From Propionibacteriaceae bacterium (GTDB lineage: Bacteria; Actinomycetota; Actinomycetes; Propionibacteriales; Propionibacteriaceae): DNA of 64,000 bases. This document shows positions 52,144 through 61,081 of the stretch, piece after piece. Within the stretch, counting starts at the first letter, position 1. The number at the start of each line of letters is the position of its first letter. Where the stretch lies: the NCBI GenBank assembly GCA_017306015.1, contig JAFKJK010000007.1, positions 496,001-560,000 of the forward strand. The letters run 5' to 3'. The notes below the pieces were generated by a model. That model was not told where the DNA came from. It saw only the letters and a list, made by a program, of their open reading frames with translations, and searched no databases. The translations under genes and the position numbers were made by a program.

Positions 52144-52163
52144 GCGGCCACTGTACCCCGCGC

Positions 52164-53069
52164 TCAGGCGCGACCGAGGCGACTGGCGAGTCCGGCGAGC
52201 AGGTCGAGCGTCCGCGCTGCCGGCGGGTAGGTCGCGACCGCATTCCGCACCTGCGCCACGATCCGTCGCCGCGGGGTGGGATTCCGCAGCCGGACGATCG
52301 GCGTGTCGAAGGCGGACCAGCCCAGTGCCAGCTCGGGAACCAGTGCCACCCCCACGCCGGCGGCGACAAAAGCCAGTCCGGTCACATGATCCTGGGCACG
52401 GGCGACATAGTGCGGACGGAAGCCGGCCTGGCTGCAGGCGTGCTCGGCGAGCCGGGTGGCGATCTCGTCCCGGAAGTCGTACTGCACCCAGTCGTCCTCG
52501 TCGAACTCGGCCAGGTCGGTCGGGCCGGCCCCGACCAACGGGTGGTCCGGGGGCATCACCATGACCAGGTCGTCGAGGCCGAGCTCGGTGCGGCGGTAAC
52601 CCGGCACGACCATCGGCGAGGTGAACGGCAGCTCACTGTGCAGCTCGATGTCCGCCTCGCCGGCCAGACCGGCCTCGTCGGCCTCGATGATCGACAGCTC
52701 GAGGGTGAGGCCGCCGAACTCCTGCCTGAGGGTGCGGGCGACCGGGGGCATCCAGGTGTAGGCAGCCGAGGCGAAGGTGCGCAGGGTGAGCTTGTCGCCC
52801 ACCCCTTCGCGAAGCTCGCGCGTCCGGACGCCCAGTCGGGTCATCGCGTCCAGCACTTCGCCACTGGCGCGGGCAAGCTCCACGGCAGCCGGGGTCGGGA
52901 CGATGCCGCGTCCCACCCGGTCGACGAGCCGGAAGCCCACCTCCTCCTCGAGCGTGTGGATGTGTTGGCTGACCGTTGAGGGCGTGTAGCCGAGCCTCCT
53001 GGCCGTCTCGTTGACCGATCGGCTGGCGACGACAGCGGTGAGAATGCGTAGGCGATTCACGTCGAGCAC
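52164..53069 (-). CDS. LysR-family transcriptional regulator
   Basis: 301 aa from GTG 53069. The N-terminal winged helix-turn-helix (LDVNRLRILTAVVASRSVNETARRLGYTPSTVSQHIHTLEEEVGFRLVDR) is followed by a two-lobed effector domain (about 90-295). TACGAT 8 nt before the start and no ribosome binding site suggest a leaderless, self-regulated promoter under a 25-bp palindrome. The same-strand PAC2 and tesB genes follow closely and may be in its regulon, but a divergent 60-aa ORF is the more classical LysR target. Effector unknown. Confidence 0.92.
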   Translation of the reverse strand: MLDVNRLRILTAVVASRSVNETARRLGYTPSTVSQHIHTLEEEVGFRLVDRVGRGIVPTPAAVELARASGEVLDAMTRLGVRTRELREGVGDKLTLRTFASAAYTWMPPVARTLRQEFGGLTLELSIIEADEAGLAGEADIELHSELPFTSPMVVPGYRRTELGLDDLVMVMPPDHPLVGAGPTDLAEFDEDDWVQYDFRDEIATRLAEHACSQAGFRPHYVARAQDHVTGLAFVAAGVGVALVPELALGWSAFDTPIVRLRNPTPRRRIVAQVRNAVATYPPAARTLDLLAGLASRLGRA

Positions 53070-53076
53070 AAGCGTT

Positions 53077-53101
53077 GATCGTACGGCATCACCGTACGAT
53101 C
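53077..53101. promoter_or_regulatory. Perfect 10-bp inverted repeat, LysR operator candidate
   Basis: GATCGTACGG (53077-53086) and CCGTACGATC (53092-53101) are exact inverses around a CATCA spacer. The palindrome overlaps the minus-strand -10 (TACGAT) of the lysR gene and lies 52 bp before the 60-aa ORF. A weaker dyad GTTCGG/CCGAAC (53102-53107/53123-53128) sits beside it. Confidence 0.7.
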
Positions 53102-53152
53102 GTTCGGCAAAGTCAGCTTGTTCCGAACATGAATCTCCTCCAAGCTGGAGCC

Positions 53153-53335
53153 ATGTTGAGTTACCCCGTGATCGACCGGGACCGCGAGCGTCTCGCCGCC
53201 GACCTCGGGTATGTGCGTCAGGCCGAGGCGACCTCCTCCGTCGCCCAGCCCACGCGCCGCGCTCGCTGGAAGCTCCTGGCTGTGCCCACCCCTCGGCACT
53301 CCCACGCGCATACCGGCCCGCTCGGCGTGCACTGA
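53153..53335 (+). CDS. Small hypothetical protein (60 aa), divergent from lysR
   Basis: The ATG at 53153 is preceded by CTGGAGCC, a reasonable ribosome binding site. The product is basic, with a charged N-terminal half (YPVIDRDRERLAADLGYVRQ) and a His/Pro-rich tail; no membrane segment. Position back to back with the LysR gene across a strong palindrome suggests LysR control. No family recognised; it could also be non-coding leader. Confidence 0.45.
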   Translation: MLSYPVIDRDRERLAADLGYVRQAEATSSVAQPTRRARWKLLAVPTPRHSHAHTGPLGVH

Positions 53336-53525
53336 ACGTCGCACCGACTCGACCAGTTGGCGTCGTGGTCCGCCGCCGGCCTCCGGCCGGAAGCGGTTGA
53401 ACTGCCAGGTGACACCGCCAAGGGCGGACCCGGCGCCAAGCGTCCTCACGGTCGACCTCGTCGTCCAGGCGACGCCGGATCGTCCATCCCGCCGGCAACG
53501 ACCGGACTCCGTCCCCACGCGCTCG

Positions 53526-53588
53526 TGAACCGAAGTACCTGTCCCCGATGGTTCAGGCTGAACCGAAGTACCTGTCCCCGATGGTTCA
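53526..53588. repeat. Array of two 30-bp TGAACC...GGTTCA repeats
   Basis: Two direct copies at 53526-53555 and 53559-53588 with a GGC spacer. Each has TGAACCG, the core GTACCTGTCCCC and the end ATGGTTCA. The second copy ends exactly on the minus-strand TGA stop codon of hrpA, as the array at 20948-21044 does for another gene. The rest of 53336-53525 shows no gene. Confidence 0.95.
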
Positions 53589-56500
53589 GGTGGCTGCGGC
53601 CAGCGCTTGGCGGAAGCGCTTCGGCGACACCGGGACGGCGGTGCCCAGTGACTGGGCGAACAGGCTGACCCGCAGTTCCTCCAGCAACCAGCCGACGTCC
53701 GCGACCGCGTCCGGCAGCCGGCCGGAGCCGAGCTTCGCGCAGGCCTCTGCGTACTCGTCCTCCAGGTCGCTGATCACGTCGAGGCTCTCCTGCTCCCGCC
53801 GGGGATTGCTGCCCGCAGCCTCGAGTCGCCGCAGGACCGCCTTCAGATAGACCGGGATCCGCGACCACGCCCGGGTCGGCGTCGCGGCGATGAAGCCCCG
53901 GTACACCAGGCCGGCGAGTTGCTCGGTGACATCGGCACGGGTGGCCGGAGCGGCCGACGGCAACAGCCGCTGGACCTGCCCGGACAGCTGCAGCACCTCC
54001 CCCGCCACCGCAACCACCTGCTGCATGCGTCCGGCCGCCTCGACGCGGACGCCGTCCGCGAGCCGGGCGAACGCCGCGGCGTCCCGGACCGCCCACGGGC
54101 CCGGCGCGGGCGCCGTCTGGTCGATCAGGTCGCCGACCGCCCGCAGCCGGGCGTCGGCCAGCAGGGCCGGCACGTCCGGGTACGGGGACGTGGCCAGCGC
54201 CAGCTTCGTCGGATTGTCCATCCGGGCGACGACCGACCGGGTCGGGTCGACCGTGACCAGGGTCACCAGGCGGCGCAGCCCGGCGCGGTGGGAGCGTTCG
54301 GCCGCCGCGCGGTCGGCGAAGACCTCGACCCCGACGCGGTCCACCCGGTCAACCAGCGCCGGATGGCCCTGGACGGGCTCAGCGACCAGCTCGGGCAGGA
54401 CGCCGAAGTCCCAGGTTGCCGCTCCGGCGTGGGTGAGGTGCCGCGCGCCGGCGTTCAGCGCGCGCCGGAGCGCCGGGGCGAGTTCGGCCGAGAGGGCCTC
54501 CAGATCGCGGCCCACGACGGGATCGCGCTGGGGCATCAGCACCCGGAACCGCACCCGGAGGTGCTCGGGGATCGCCTCGGCACTCCAGGCGTCCGCCGGC
54601 ACGAGAACCCGGGTCAGCGCCCGCACCGCGCGGCCCAGCGCCAGCCACAGCGGCTCGCCGTCCGGACCCGGGTTTGCGGCGAGCCAGGCCAGCGCCCGCC
54701 GCGCGGTGTCCGGGGCGGGAACGAGCTGGGTGCGCCACTGCTTCGGAAGGGCGCGGATCAGTTCGGTGGCCACGTCGGCCCGCAGCCCCGGCACCTGCCA
54801 GCTGAACGCGGCCGCCTCCAGCCGGTTCAGCGCGGCCAGCGGGACGTTCACGGTGACGCCGTCGTGCCCGGTACCGGGGTCGAAGGCGTAGTCGATCGGC
54901 AGGCTCAGGTCCCCGGTCTGCCAGCGCTCCGGGTAGTCGCCCGGGTCGACGTCGGCGTCCGGGACGAGGACGTCGTCCAGTTCGAGGTCGAGGAGGTGCG
55001 GCTCGCTGCGCCGGGCGTCCCGCCACCACCGGTCGAAGTGGGCCACCGTGGTCACCTCGGCCGGCACCCGTTCGGCGTACCAGGCGGCGAGCGTGGCATC
55101 GTCCACCAGCAGGTCCGGACGACGGTTGCGGTCGGCGATCGCCTCGGCCTCGGCCCGGACCCGCTCGTTGTGCTTCCAGAAGTCGTGCCGGGGCCGCCAC
55201 TCCCCTTCGACGAGGGCGGACGCGATGAACACCTCACGCGCCACCACCGGATCGATCCGCGCGTAGCTGACCACCCGGCCGGCCACGATCGGCACCCCCA
55301 GGAGGGTGATCCGCTCGGAGGCGACGCACTGTCCCCCGCTGGCCGACCAGCGCGGTTCCGAGTAGTGGCGCTTGAGCAGGTGGCCGGCGACCTCCTCCAC
55401 CTGCTCGGCGGTGATCGGCGCGACCGTGCGGGCCCACAGCCGGCTCGTCTCGACCAGTTCGACGGCCATCACCAGCTCGGCCTTCGTCCGCGCCGCCGAC
55501 GAGCCGGGGTTGATCGCGAACCGGGCGCCGCGGGCGCCGAGGTACTCCGCCGGGCCGCGACGCCGTCCCCGTTCCGGCTTGGCGACGCTCGCCTGGTCGA
55601 GCAGGCCGATATGCGACAGCAGGCCGGACAGCACTGCGGTGTGGACCGCGTCCAGGCTTGCCGGAGCGTCGTTGCGGTGCAGGCCGACCTCGGTGCAGGC
55701 GTCGCGGAGCTGGGTGTGCAGGTCCTGCCATTCGCGTACCCGCAGGAAGTTCAGGTACTCCGAGCGGCAGAGTCGGCGGAAGGCGTTCCCGGACAGTTCC
55801 TTGCGGCGATCCCGCAGGTAGTGCCACAGCCGCAGCAGGGCGGCGATGTCGGAGCCGTCCGGAGTGGGCTGGTCGCTGCCGTCCATGGGTGCCCAGAAGC
55901 GTCGGTGCGCGGTGTCAGCGGCGGCCTGCTCGGCCTCGGGGCGCTCACGGACGTCGGGGATCGCGATCCCGGCGGTGATGGCCAGCACCTCGCGCAGGCA
56001 GCCGAGGCGGTCGGCCTCGACCAGCATCCGGCCCAGGCGCGGGTCGACCGGTAGCCGGGCCAGCTTGTGCCCGATCCGGGTCAGCCGGACGGTGCCGTGC
56101 GGCGTGCCCTTCCCGGTCTGGACGGCGCCGAGTTCGGTGAGCAGCCGCAGGCCGTCCCGCACCTGGGACGCGTCCGGCGGCTCGACGAACGGGAACCGGG
56201 TGATGTCGCCCAGGCCGGCGTCGGCCATCTGCAGGATGACCGAGGCGAGATTCGTCCGCAGGATCTCCGGCTCGGTGAACTCCGGACGAGCGGCGAAGTC
56301 CTCCTCGCTGTACAGCCGGATGCAGACGCCGGGACCCAGCCGGCCGCAGCGGCCCGTGCGCTGGTTGGCCGAGGCCTGCGAGATCGGCTCGATCGGCAGC
56401 CGCTGCACCTTGGTGCGTGCCGAGTAGCGGGAGATTCGCGCGAAGCCGGGATCGACCACGTAGCGGATTCCGGGGACGGTGAGCGAGGTCTCGGCGACGT

Positions 56501-57374
56501 TCGTGGCCAGGACGACCCGGCGTCCGGTGTGCGGGGAGAACACCCGCTGCTGTTCGGCGAAGGACAGCCGCGCGTACAGCGGCAGCACCTCGGTGAACCG
56601 CAGCTTCAGCGCGTTGATGGCATCGGCCGCGTCCCGGATCTCACGTTCGCCGGAGAGGAAGACCAGGATGTCGCCGCCCGGGCCGGCGGCGAGCTCGCTG
56701 ACGGCGTCGCAGATGGCGTCGTTCTGGTCCCGGTCACGGTCCTCGGCCGAGTCCTGGACGGGGCGGTAGCGGACCTCGACGGGGTAGCCGCGTCCGGACA
56801 CCTCGACCACCGGGGCGCCGCCGAAGTGCTCGGAGAAGCGCTCGGTGTCGATCGTCGCGGAGGTGATGATCACCTTCAGGTCGGGCCGCCGAGGCAGCAG
56901 CTGCTTGAGGTAGCCGAGCAGGAAGTCGATGTTGAGGCTGCGTTCGTGGGCCTCGTCGATGATGATCGTGTCGTAGCGGCGCAGGTCGCGGTCGTGGGAG
57001 ATCTCGGCCAGCAGGATGCCGTCGGTCATCACCTTTACTCGGGTCTCCCGGCTGCGCTGGCTGGAGAAGCGCACCTGGAAGCCGATCGTGCGGCCGAGTT
57101 CCTCGCCGAGCTCGGCCGCCATCCGCGCGGCGACCGTGCGGGCGGCGATCCGGCGCGGCTGGGTGTGGCCGATGCGCTTGCGTCCGGCGAGCAGGCAGAT
57201 CTTCGGCAGTTGGGTGGTCTTCCCCGACCCGGTCTCGCCCGCGACGACGAGCACCTGGTTGGTGGCGAGTGCGTCCCGGAGCTGCTCGACGTGCGCGCTG
57301 ATCGGCAGCGCCTCGTCGAAGCGGAGGCGCAGGTCGACGTCCGGGACGTCGGTTCGCTGCGGGCTCGTGGTCAT
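53586..57374 (-). CDS. hrpA: ATP-dependent RNA helicase HrpA (DEAH box)
   Basis: 1262 aa, full HrpA length. DEAH helicase motifs: GETGSGKTTQLPK (I, near 45), TQPRRIAA (Ia), DEAHERSLN (II), ITSATID (III), TNVAETSLTVPGIRYVVD (V) and QRTGRCGRLGPGVCIRLY (VI). The HA2 and OB regions and the long DUF3418 C-terminal domain complete it. It remodels RNA or stalled ribosomes. Its TGA stop is the first three bases of a 30-bp repeat (minus strand), so that repeat provides the end of the gene. Confidence 0.95.
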   Translation of the reverse strand: MTTSPQRTDVPDVDLRLRFDEALPISAHVEQLRDALATNQVLVVAGETGSGKTTQLPKICLLAGRKRIGHTQPRRIAARTVAARMAAELGEELGRTIGFQVRFSSQRSRETRVKVMTDGILLAEISHDRDLRRYDTIIIDEAHERSLNIDFLLGYLKQLLPRRPDLKVIITSATIDTERFSEHFGGAPVVEVSGRGYPVEVRYRPVQDSAEDRDRDQNDAICDAVSELAAGPGGDILVFLSGEREIRDAADAINALKLRFTEVLPLYARLSFAEQQRVFSPHTGRRVVLATNVAETSLTVPGIRYVVDPGFARISRYSARTKVQRLPIEPISQASANQRTGRCGRLGPGVCIRLYSEEDFAARPEFTEPEILRTNLASVILQMADAGLGDITRFPFVEPPDASQVRDGLRLLTELGAVQTGKGTPHGTVRLTRIGHKLARLPVDPRLGRMLVEADRLGCLREVLAITAGIAIPDVRERPEAEQAAADTAHRRFWAPMDGSDQPTPDGSDIAALLRLWHYLRDRRKELSGNAFRRLCRSEYLNFLRVREWQDLHTQLRDACTEVGLHRNDAPASLDAVHTAVLSGLLSHIGLLDQASVAKPERGRRRGPAEYLGARGARFAINPGSSAARTKAELVMAVELVETSRLWARTVAPITAEQVEEVAGHLLKRHYSEPRWSASGGQCVASERITLLGVPIVAGRVVSYARIDPVVAREVFIASALVEGEWRPRHDFWKHNERVRAEAEAIADRNRRPDLLVDDATLAAWYAERVPAEVTTVAHFDRWWRDARRSEPHLLDLELDDVLVPDADVDPGDYPERWQTGDLSLPIDYAFDPGTGHDGVTVNVPLAALNRLEAAAFSWQVPGLRADVATELIRALPKQWRTQLVPAPDTARRALAWLAANPGPDGEPLWLALGRAVRALTRVLVPADAWSAEAIPEHLRVRFRVLMPQRDPVVGRDLEALSAELAPALRRALNAGARHLTHAGAATWDFGVLPELVAEPVQGHPALVDRVDRVGVEVFADRAAAERSHRAGLRRLVTLVTVDPTRSVVARMDNPTKLALATSPYPDVPALLADARLRAVGDLIDQTAPAPGPWAVRDAAAFARLADGVRVEAAGRMQQVVAVAGEVLQLSGQVQRLLPSAAPATRADVTEQLAGLVYRGFIAATPTRAWSRIPVYLKAVLRRLEAAGSNPRREQESLDVISDLEDEYAEACAKLGSGRLPDAVADVGWLLEELRVSLFAQSLGTAVPVSPKRFRQALAAAT

Positions 57375-57393
57375 AGCCGACCAAGCTTACGCG

Positions 57394-58296
57394 TCAGGAG
57401 CCGTGCGCGTCCTTGGGACGGATGACTCCGACCGGGCACTTGGCGTGGGTGAGGACGCCGCGGATCAGCCCGCCGACGGAGTAGGTCGGGAAGGACGCGT
57501 GGACTTCCAGCATCAGCAGGTCGAGTTCCTCGCTGCGGGCGACCAGGACGTCGACGGGGGTGCCGTAGGAGACCTCGACCGAGACCTCGACGTCCGGGTA
57601 GTCCTCGGTGATCTCGCCGACCATGTCCTCCATCCGGGCCCGGGTGACCTTGACGGCGGCCTCCTGCTGCTCCGGGCTGGGGTTTCCGCCGGTGAACCAG
57701 CGTCCCTGCGGGGAGCGGATGATGGACAGCACGGCCACGCGTCCGCCGTTGCGCTCACACTCCTGGAGCGCCCACTCCAGCGCCACCGCACCGCGCGCGG
57801 AGGTGTCGACGGCGACGCCGATCAGCCCCGTCCTGGCCTCGTGGGGGGTGTCGACGGCCGAGACGACGATCACCGGGCAGTGCGCCGCGCCGACGACTCC
57901 GACCGAGGTGGAGCCGGCGAACAGCCGTTCGCCCGGCTCGGTGGCGCGCCGGCCGACGACCACCAGGGACGCGTGGTGGCTCATCCGGGTGAGCGCCGCA
58001 GCGGGGTTGCCGAGGACGACCTCGGTGCGGATCCGGTCCCGCGGCAGCCCGGCCATCACGGCATCCTCGACGCCGCGGGCAACCATCTCGGCGGCGTTGA
58101 GCTTGATCTCCTCCGGGTCGAAGACCACTCCCCACGCGCTGTTCAGGACAGTGTCGTCGACGGCGTGGACGACGACCAGCTCGGCATCCCGCGACTTGGC
58201 CTCGGCGATGCCGTACTCAAGCGCACGGTAGGAGTCCTCCGAGCCGTCGAAACCGACCAGCACCCGAGCCGGACCCTGGTAAGGCTGAAGGGACAT
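57394..58296 (-). CDS. Universal stress protein, two Usp domains
   Basis: 300 aa from ATG 58296. Two tandem Usp domains: residues about 10-148 with VLVGFDGSEDSYRAL and an ATP-binding stretch VVGRRATEPGERLFAGSTS, and about 155-292 with a less complete glycine motif (FPTYSVGGLIRGVLTHAKCPVGVI). The start overlaps the stop of the upstream flavin-split-barrel gene (TGATG). Such two-domain proteins are often hypoxia- or dormancy-induced in actinobacteria; regulation here is not visible. Confidence 0.92.
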   Translation of the reverse strand: MSLQPYQGPARVLVGFDGSEDSYRALEYGIAEAKSRDAELVVVHAVDDTVLNSAWGVVFDPEEIKLNAAEMVARGVEDAVMAGLPRDRIRTEVVLGNPAAALTRMSHHASLVVVGRRATEPGERLFAGSTSVGVVGAAHCPVIVVSAVDTPHEARTGLIGVAVDTSARGAVALEWALQECERNGGRVAVLSIIRSPQGRWFTGGNPSPEQQEAAVKVTRARMEDMVGEITEDYPDVEVSVEVSYGTPVDVLVARSEELDLLMLEVHASFPTYSVGGLIRGVLTHAKCPVGVIRPKDAHGS

Positions 58297-58709
58297 CACG
58301 AACCCCCTGGAATGTCGGCTGACACCGCCCGTCCGGTGTAGCCCGACGGCTCGATCACCACGGTCAGCCGATTGTCGCCGGGCGCCCACGGGAGGGGTGG
58401 CTGGATGCCGTCCGGCACCGCGTCGAGATAGCCGAGGGCGCGACCGCGCACGACCACACTCCAGCCCGTCGCGGTGTCCTCCTCGACGTCGTCGACCTCG
58501 AACGCCACCTCTGTCGGCTCCAGGAAGGTGCTCATCACCGAATCCGGATGCGTCAGGAACGCGATCCGTCCATCGTTGACGGTGTAGCTGACCGGCAGGA
58601 CCTGGACGCCGGCAGCGTCGGCCCACGCGATCCTGCCCACGGCGCGCGCACGCACCAGTTGACGACACTCGTCACTGGAGATCCGGGTGAAGTGACCGCC
58701 GTAGTCCAT
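58296..58709 (-). CDS. Pyridoxamine 5'-phosphate oxidase-fold (split-barrel) flavoprotein
   Basis: 137 aa. The opening ECRQLVRARAVGRIAWADAAGVQVLPVSYTVNDGRIAFLT is typical of small actinobacterial PNPOx-like proteins, continuing with VAFEVDDVEEDTATGWSVVVRGRA. These bind FMN, F420 or heme; which one is not decidable here. It is coupled by a 1-bp overlap to the universal stress protein, which hints at a redox or dormancy role (inference). Confidence 0.88.
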   Translation of the reverse strand: MDYGGHFTRISSDECRQLVRARAVGRIAWADAAGVQVLPVSYTVNDGRIAFLTHPDSVMSTFLEPTEVAFEVDDVEEDTATGWSVVVRGRALGYLDAVPDGIQPPLPWAPGDNRLTVVIEPSGYTGRAVSADIPGGS

Positions 58710-58811
58710 TGGGGCGAATGCTATCGCGACCCGGCCGGCAGCACCGGGAGGGACGGCAGTGAGTCTCAGCGCAACGAGGTCCGGGGACGAGCAGCCGGCG
58801 CGGGAACGAAC

Positions 58812-59744
58812 TCAGCGCAGCCAGGTCGATGCCGCGATGATCACCGGTATCGACGCCAGGGTCGTGACGAAGATGGCGTCCCTCGACAGTCGGTGCTGCA
58901 CCTGGTACCGGCCGGAGATGAGGTAGATGTTCTGGGCCGTCGGCAACGCGGCCAGCACCGTCACCGCGAGCAGCTGGGACGTGGCCAGGCCGAGCCACCA
59001 GCCGAGAGCCAGCGCGATGGCCGGATGGACCAGCACCTTCACGAGGCTCACCACGACGAGCTCGCGGGCGTGCGGGCCGATCCCGGGCCTCGGATCAAGG
59101 CGCAGCGAGACGCCGAACGCGATCAGCATGGACGGGACCGCCAGCCCGGCGATCATGGTCATCGGCTGGAGCACCAGCGGCGGGACCGTCCAGCCCGACA
59201 GGTTCACGGCCAGGCCGGCCAGCGTGCCGACGGTGATCGGGTTGCGCAGGGGCAGCGTGACGTAGCTGAGCGGACGCAGCCGACGCCCGGCATGGTGGGC
59301 GGCGGACGCGTCCAGCAGCGCCAGCGCGGTGGGCTGGAGGATGCCGACCTGGATCAGCAGGATCGGGGCCATCCAGGTCATGTCCCCGAGCACGTAGGCG
59401 GCGATGGGCAGACCGAGGTTGCCGGCGTTGGTGTAGGCCGCGCAGAGGGTACCGACGACCCGGTCGGCCAGCCGTCCCGGGCCCAGCAGCACCCGCGCCA
59501 CCGCGAGGTAGGCAAGGGCCGCGAGCACGATGGCCAGCGCCGAGACCAGCAGCGTGCCGCTGAACAGGTGCTGCAGGTTCGCTGTCGACACCAGGGTGAA
59601 CAGCAGCACCGGGGACGCGATCGTGAAGGCGAGCCGCGACAGCACCCGGCGTCCGGTCTCGTCGAGGAGCCGCAGTTGGGCGGCGAGCGCCCCGACGCCG
59701 ATCACCACCGCGATGGTGAAGTAACCACTCAACGCCGCCTGCAC
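58812..59744 (-). CDS. AEC (auxin efflux carrier) family transporter
   Basis: 310 aa with about ten membrane segments in two halves. Family blocks include TNAGNLGLPIAAYVLG in the first half and PTAQNIYLISGRYQV in the second, each with the helix-breaking Asn/Pro positions of AEC proteins. Bacterial members export organic acids or amino acids. It stands alone, divergent from the acyltransferase gene with a 41-bp gap. Confidence 0.9.
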   Translation of the reverse strand: MQAALSGYFTIAVVIGVGALAAQLRLLDETGRRVLSRLAFTIASPVLLFTLVSTANLQHLFSGTLLVSALAIVLAALAYLAVARVLLGPGRLADRVVGTLCAAYTNAGNLGLPIAAYVLGDMTWMAPILLIQVGILQPTALALLDASAAHHAGRRLRPLSYVTLPLRNPITVGTLAGLAVNLSGWTVPPLVLQPMTMIAGLAVPSMLIAFGVSLRLDPRPGIGPHARELVVVSLVKVLVHPAIALALGWWLGLATSQLLAVTVLAALPTAQNIYLISGRYQVQHRLSRDAIFVTTLASIPVIIAASTWLR

Positions 59745-59785
59745 GTCCGGCAGCCTACGGCGCTCCGAGCACCTACGATGGCCCG

Positions 59786-61081
59786 GTGTCCGCCCACCGC
59801 AACCACCTGATCGACCTGTGCCGGATCGGCTCGATGCTGATCGTGGTGGTGTTCCACAGCCTGCTGTGGCAGGTACTGCTGGTGGACGGGCGGGTCGTCG
59901 TACAGCCGTGGGCGCCCGGACCGGTGTTCTGGGCGATCAGTTGGGTGGCCACGATCATCCCGATCTTCTTCGTCGCCGCCGGCTACGCCAATGCCGTCGT
60001 CGTCGATACCTGGCGGGCGAGCGGCGACAACTACGGCCGCTTCCTCACCGTGCGCGGTAGCCGGCTGCTGGGCCCGCTCACCCTGTTCGTGGCCGTGTTC
60101 ACCCTGATCGGGACGGTCGCGGCCTGGGTGGGCTTCGCCGGGCCGGCGTCCACGCTCAGCCGTCAGTTCGCCCAGCTGCTCTGGTTCGCGGTGGTCTACC
60201 TGCTGCTGCTGGGCTTCGCGCCGGTCGCGGTCGCCGCGCACGACCGCTTCGGCGGCTGGGTGATGGCACCGCTGCTGCTGGCCGTGGTCGCGGTGGACAT
60301 CGCCGTCCGGACGAGCGGAGACCAGTCTCTGCAGTGGCTGAACCTGGCCTTCGTGTGGCCGCTGGCGCACCAGTGGGGCATCGCGTATCACCGGGGCTGG
60401 TTCCGCGGCTGGTCCTCCCGGACGCTGTGGGCCGCGCTCGCCGGCGGCGCCGTGGTGATCGCGGTACTCGTGTTCTGGCTGGGCTACCCGCCGGCCGCCC
60501 CGGCGTGGGCTGACGTGCTGGTCGCGAACCTGTTGCCCCCGACGCTGGCGATCACCGTGCTGGGTTTCTGCCAGACGTGCGTGGTCGGACTGCTGGAGCG
60601 GGCCGGGGTGGCTTCGCAGCTCTCCCCTGCCGTCGACCGCACGGTTCGGCTGGTCAACGCGCTGCTGCTGTCGGTCTACCTGTGGCACATTCCGGCGATC
60701 GTCGTCTCCGCCGGCATCCTGGTCGGCTTGAGTCTGCTGCTGCCTGCGGCTGCGGGCGTCCTGATGAACCCGTTGCTGCTGATCGTCGCCGTCATCGCGC
60801 TCGTCGCGGTGGCCGTCCCCGCCCTGGCCCGAGTCGAGGTGCGGCTGATCCCCGTCGCCGCAGCTGGCCAGCCCAACGAGTGGGCGGCCGTCGGCGGGTA
60901 CGCGCTGTTCACCGCCGGGGTGTGGGCGCTGTGGCAGTGGGGTGCGGTGCTGCATCCGGCCGACCCGACCGGCATCGCGGCGGTCGCCCTGTTCGCGGCC
61001 GGCGCCTGGCTGGTCCGTCGCGCCACCGTCGGAGCGGGTAAGGGTAGGCTGACCTCACCGTCCCGAGGTGCGGAGGTGTAG
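59786..61081 (+). CDS. Acyltransferase-3 family membrane protein
   Basis: 431 aa from GTG 59786 with about ten to twelve membrane segments. The start (NHLIDLCRIGSMLIVVVFHSLLW) carries the D-x-x-R and His positions of acyltransferase-3 enzymes. An internal SVYLWHIPAIVV is the usual late-helix block. It would O-acylate a cell-surface glycan or lipid. TACGAT lies 8 nt before the GTG (leaderless type). The stop (TAG) shares its G with the GTG of the next gene. Confidence 0.82.
   Translation: MSAHRNHLIDLCRIGSMLIVVVFHSLLWQVLLVDGRVVVQPWAPGPVFWAISWVATIIPIFFVAAGYANAVVVDTWRASGDNYGRFLTVRGSRLLGPLTLFVAVFTLIGTVAAWVGFAGPASTLSRQFAQLLWFAVVYLLLLGFAPVAVAAHDRFGGWVMAPLLLAVVAVDIAVRTSGDQSLQWLNLAFVWPLAHQWGIAYHRGWFRGWSSRTLWAALAGGAVVIAVLVFWLGYPPAAPAWADVLVANLLPPTLAITVLGFCQTCVVGLLERAGVASQLSPAVDRTVRLVNALLLSVYLWHIPAIVVSAGILVGLSLLLPAAAGVLMNPLLLIVAVIALVAVAVPALARVEVRLIPVAAAGQPNEWAAVGGYALFTAGVWALWQWGAVLHPADPTGIAAVALFAAGAWLVRRATVGAGKGRLTSPSRGAEV

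Noticed and set aside
58710..58811. Possible short gene between the split-barrel protein and the AEC transporter
   Set aside because: There is only about 100 bp with no start preceded by a ribosome binding site; it is best regarded as promoter and terminator DNA.
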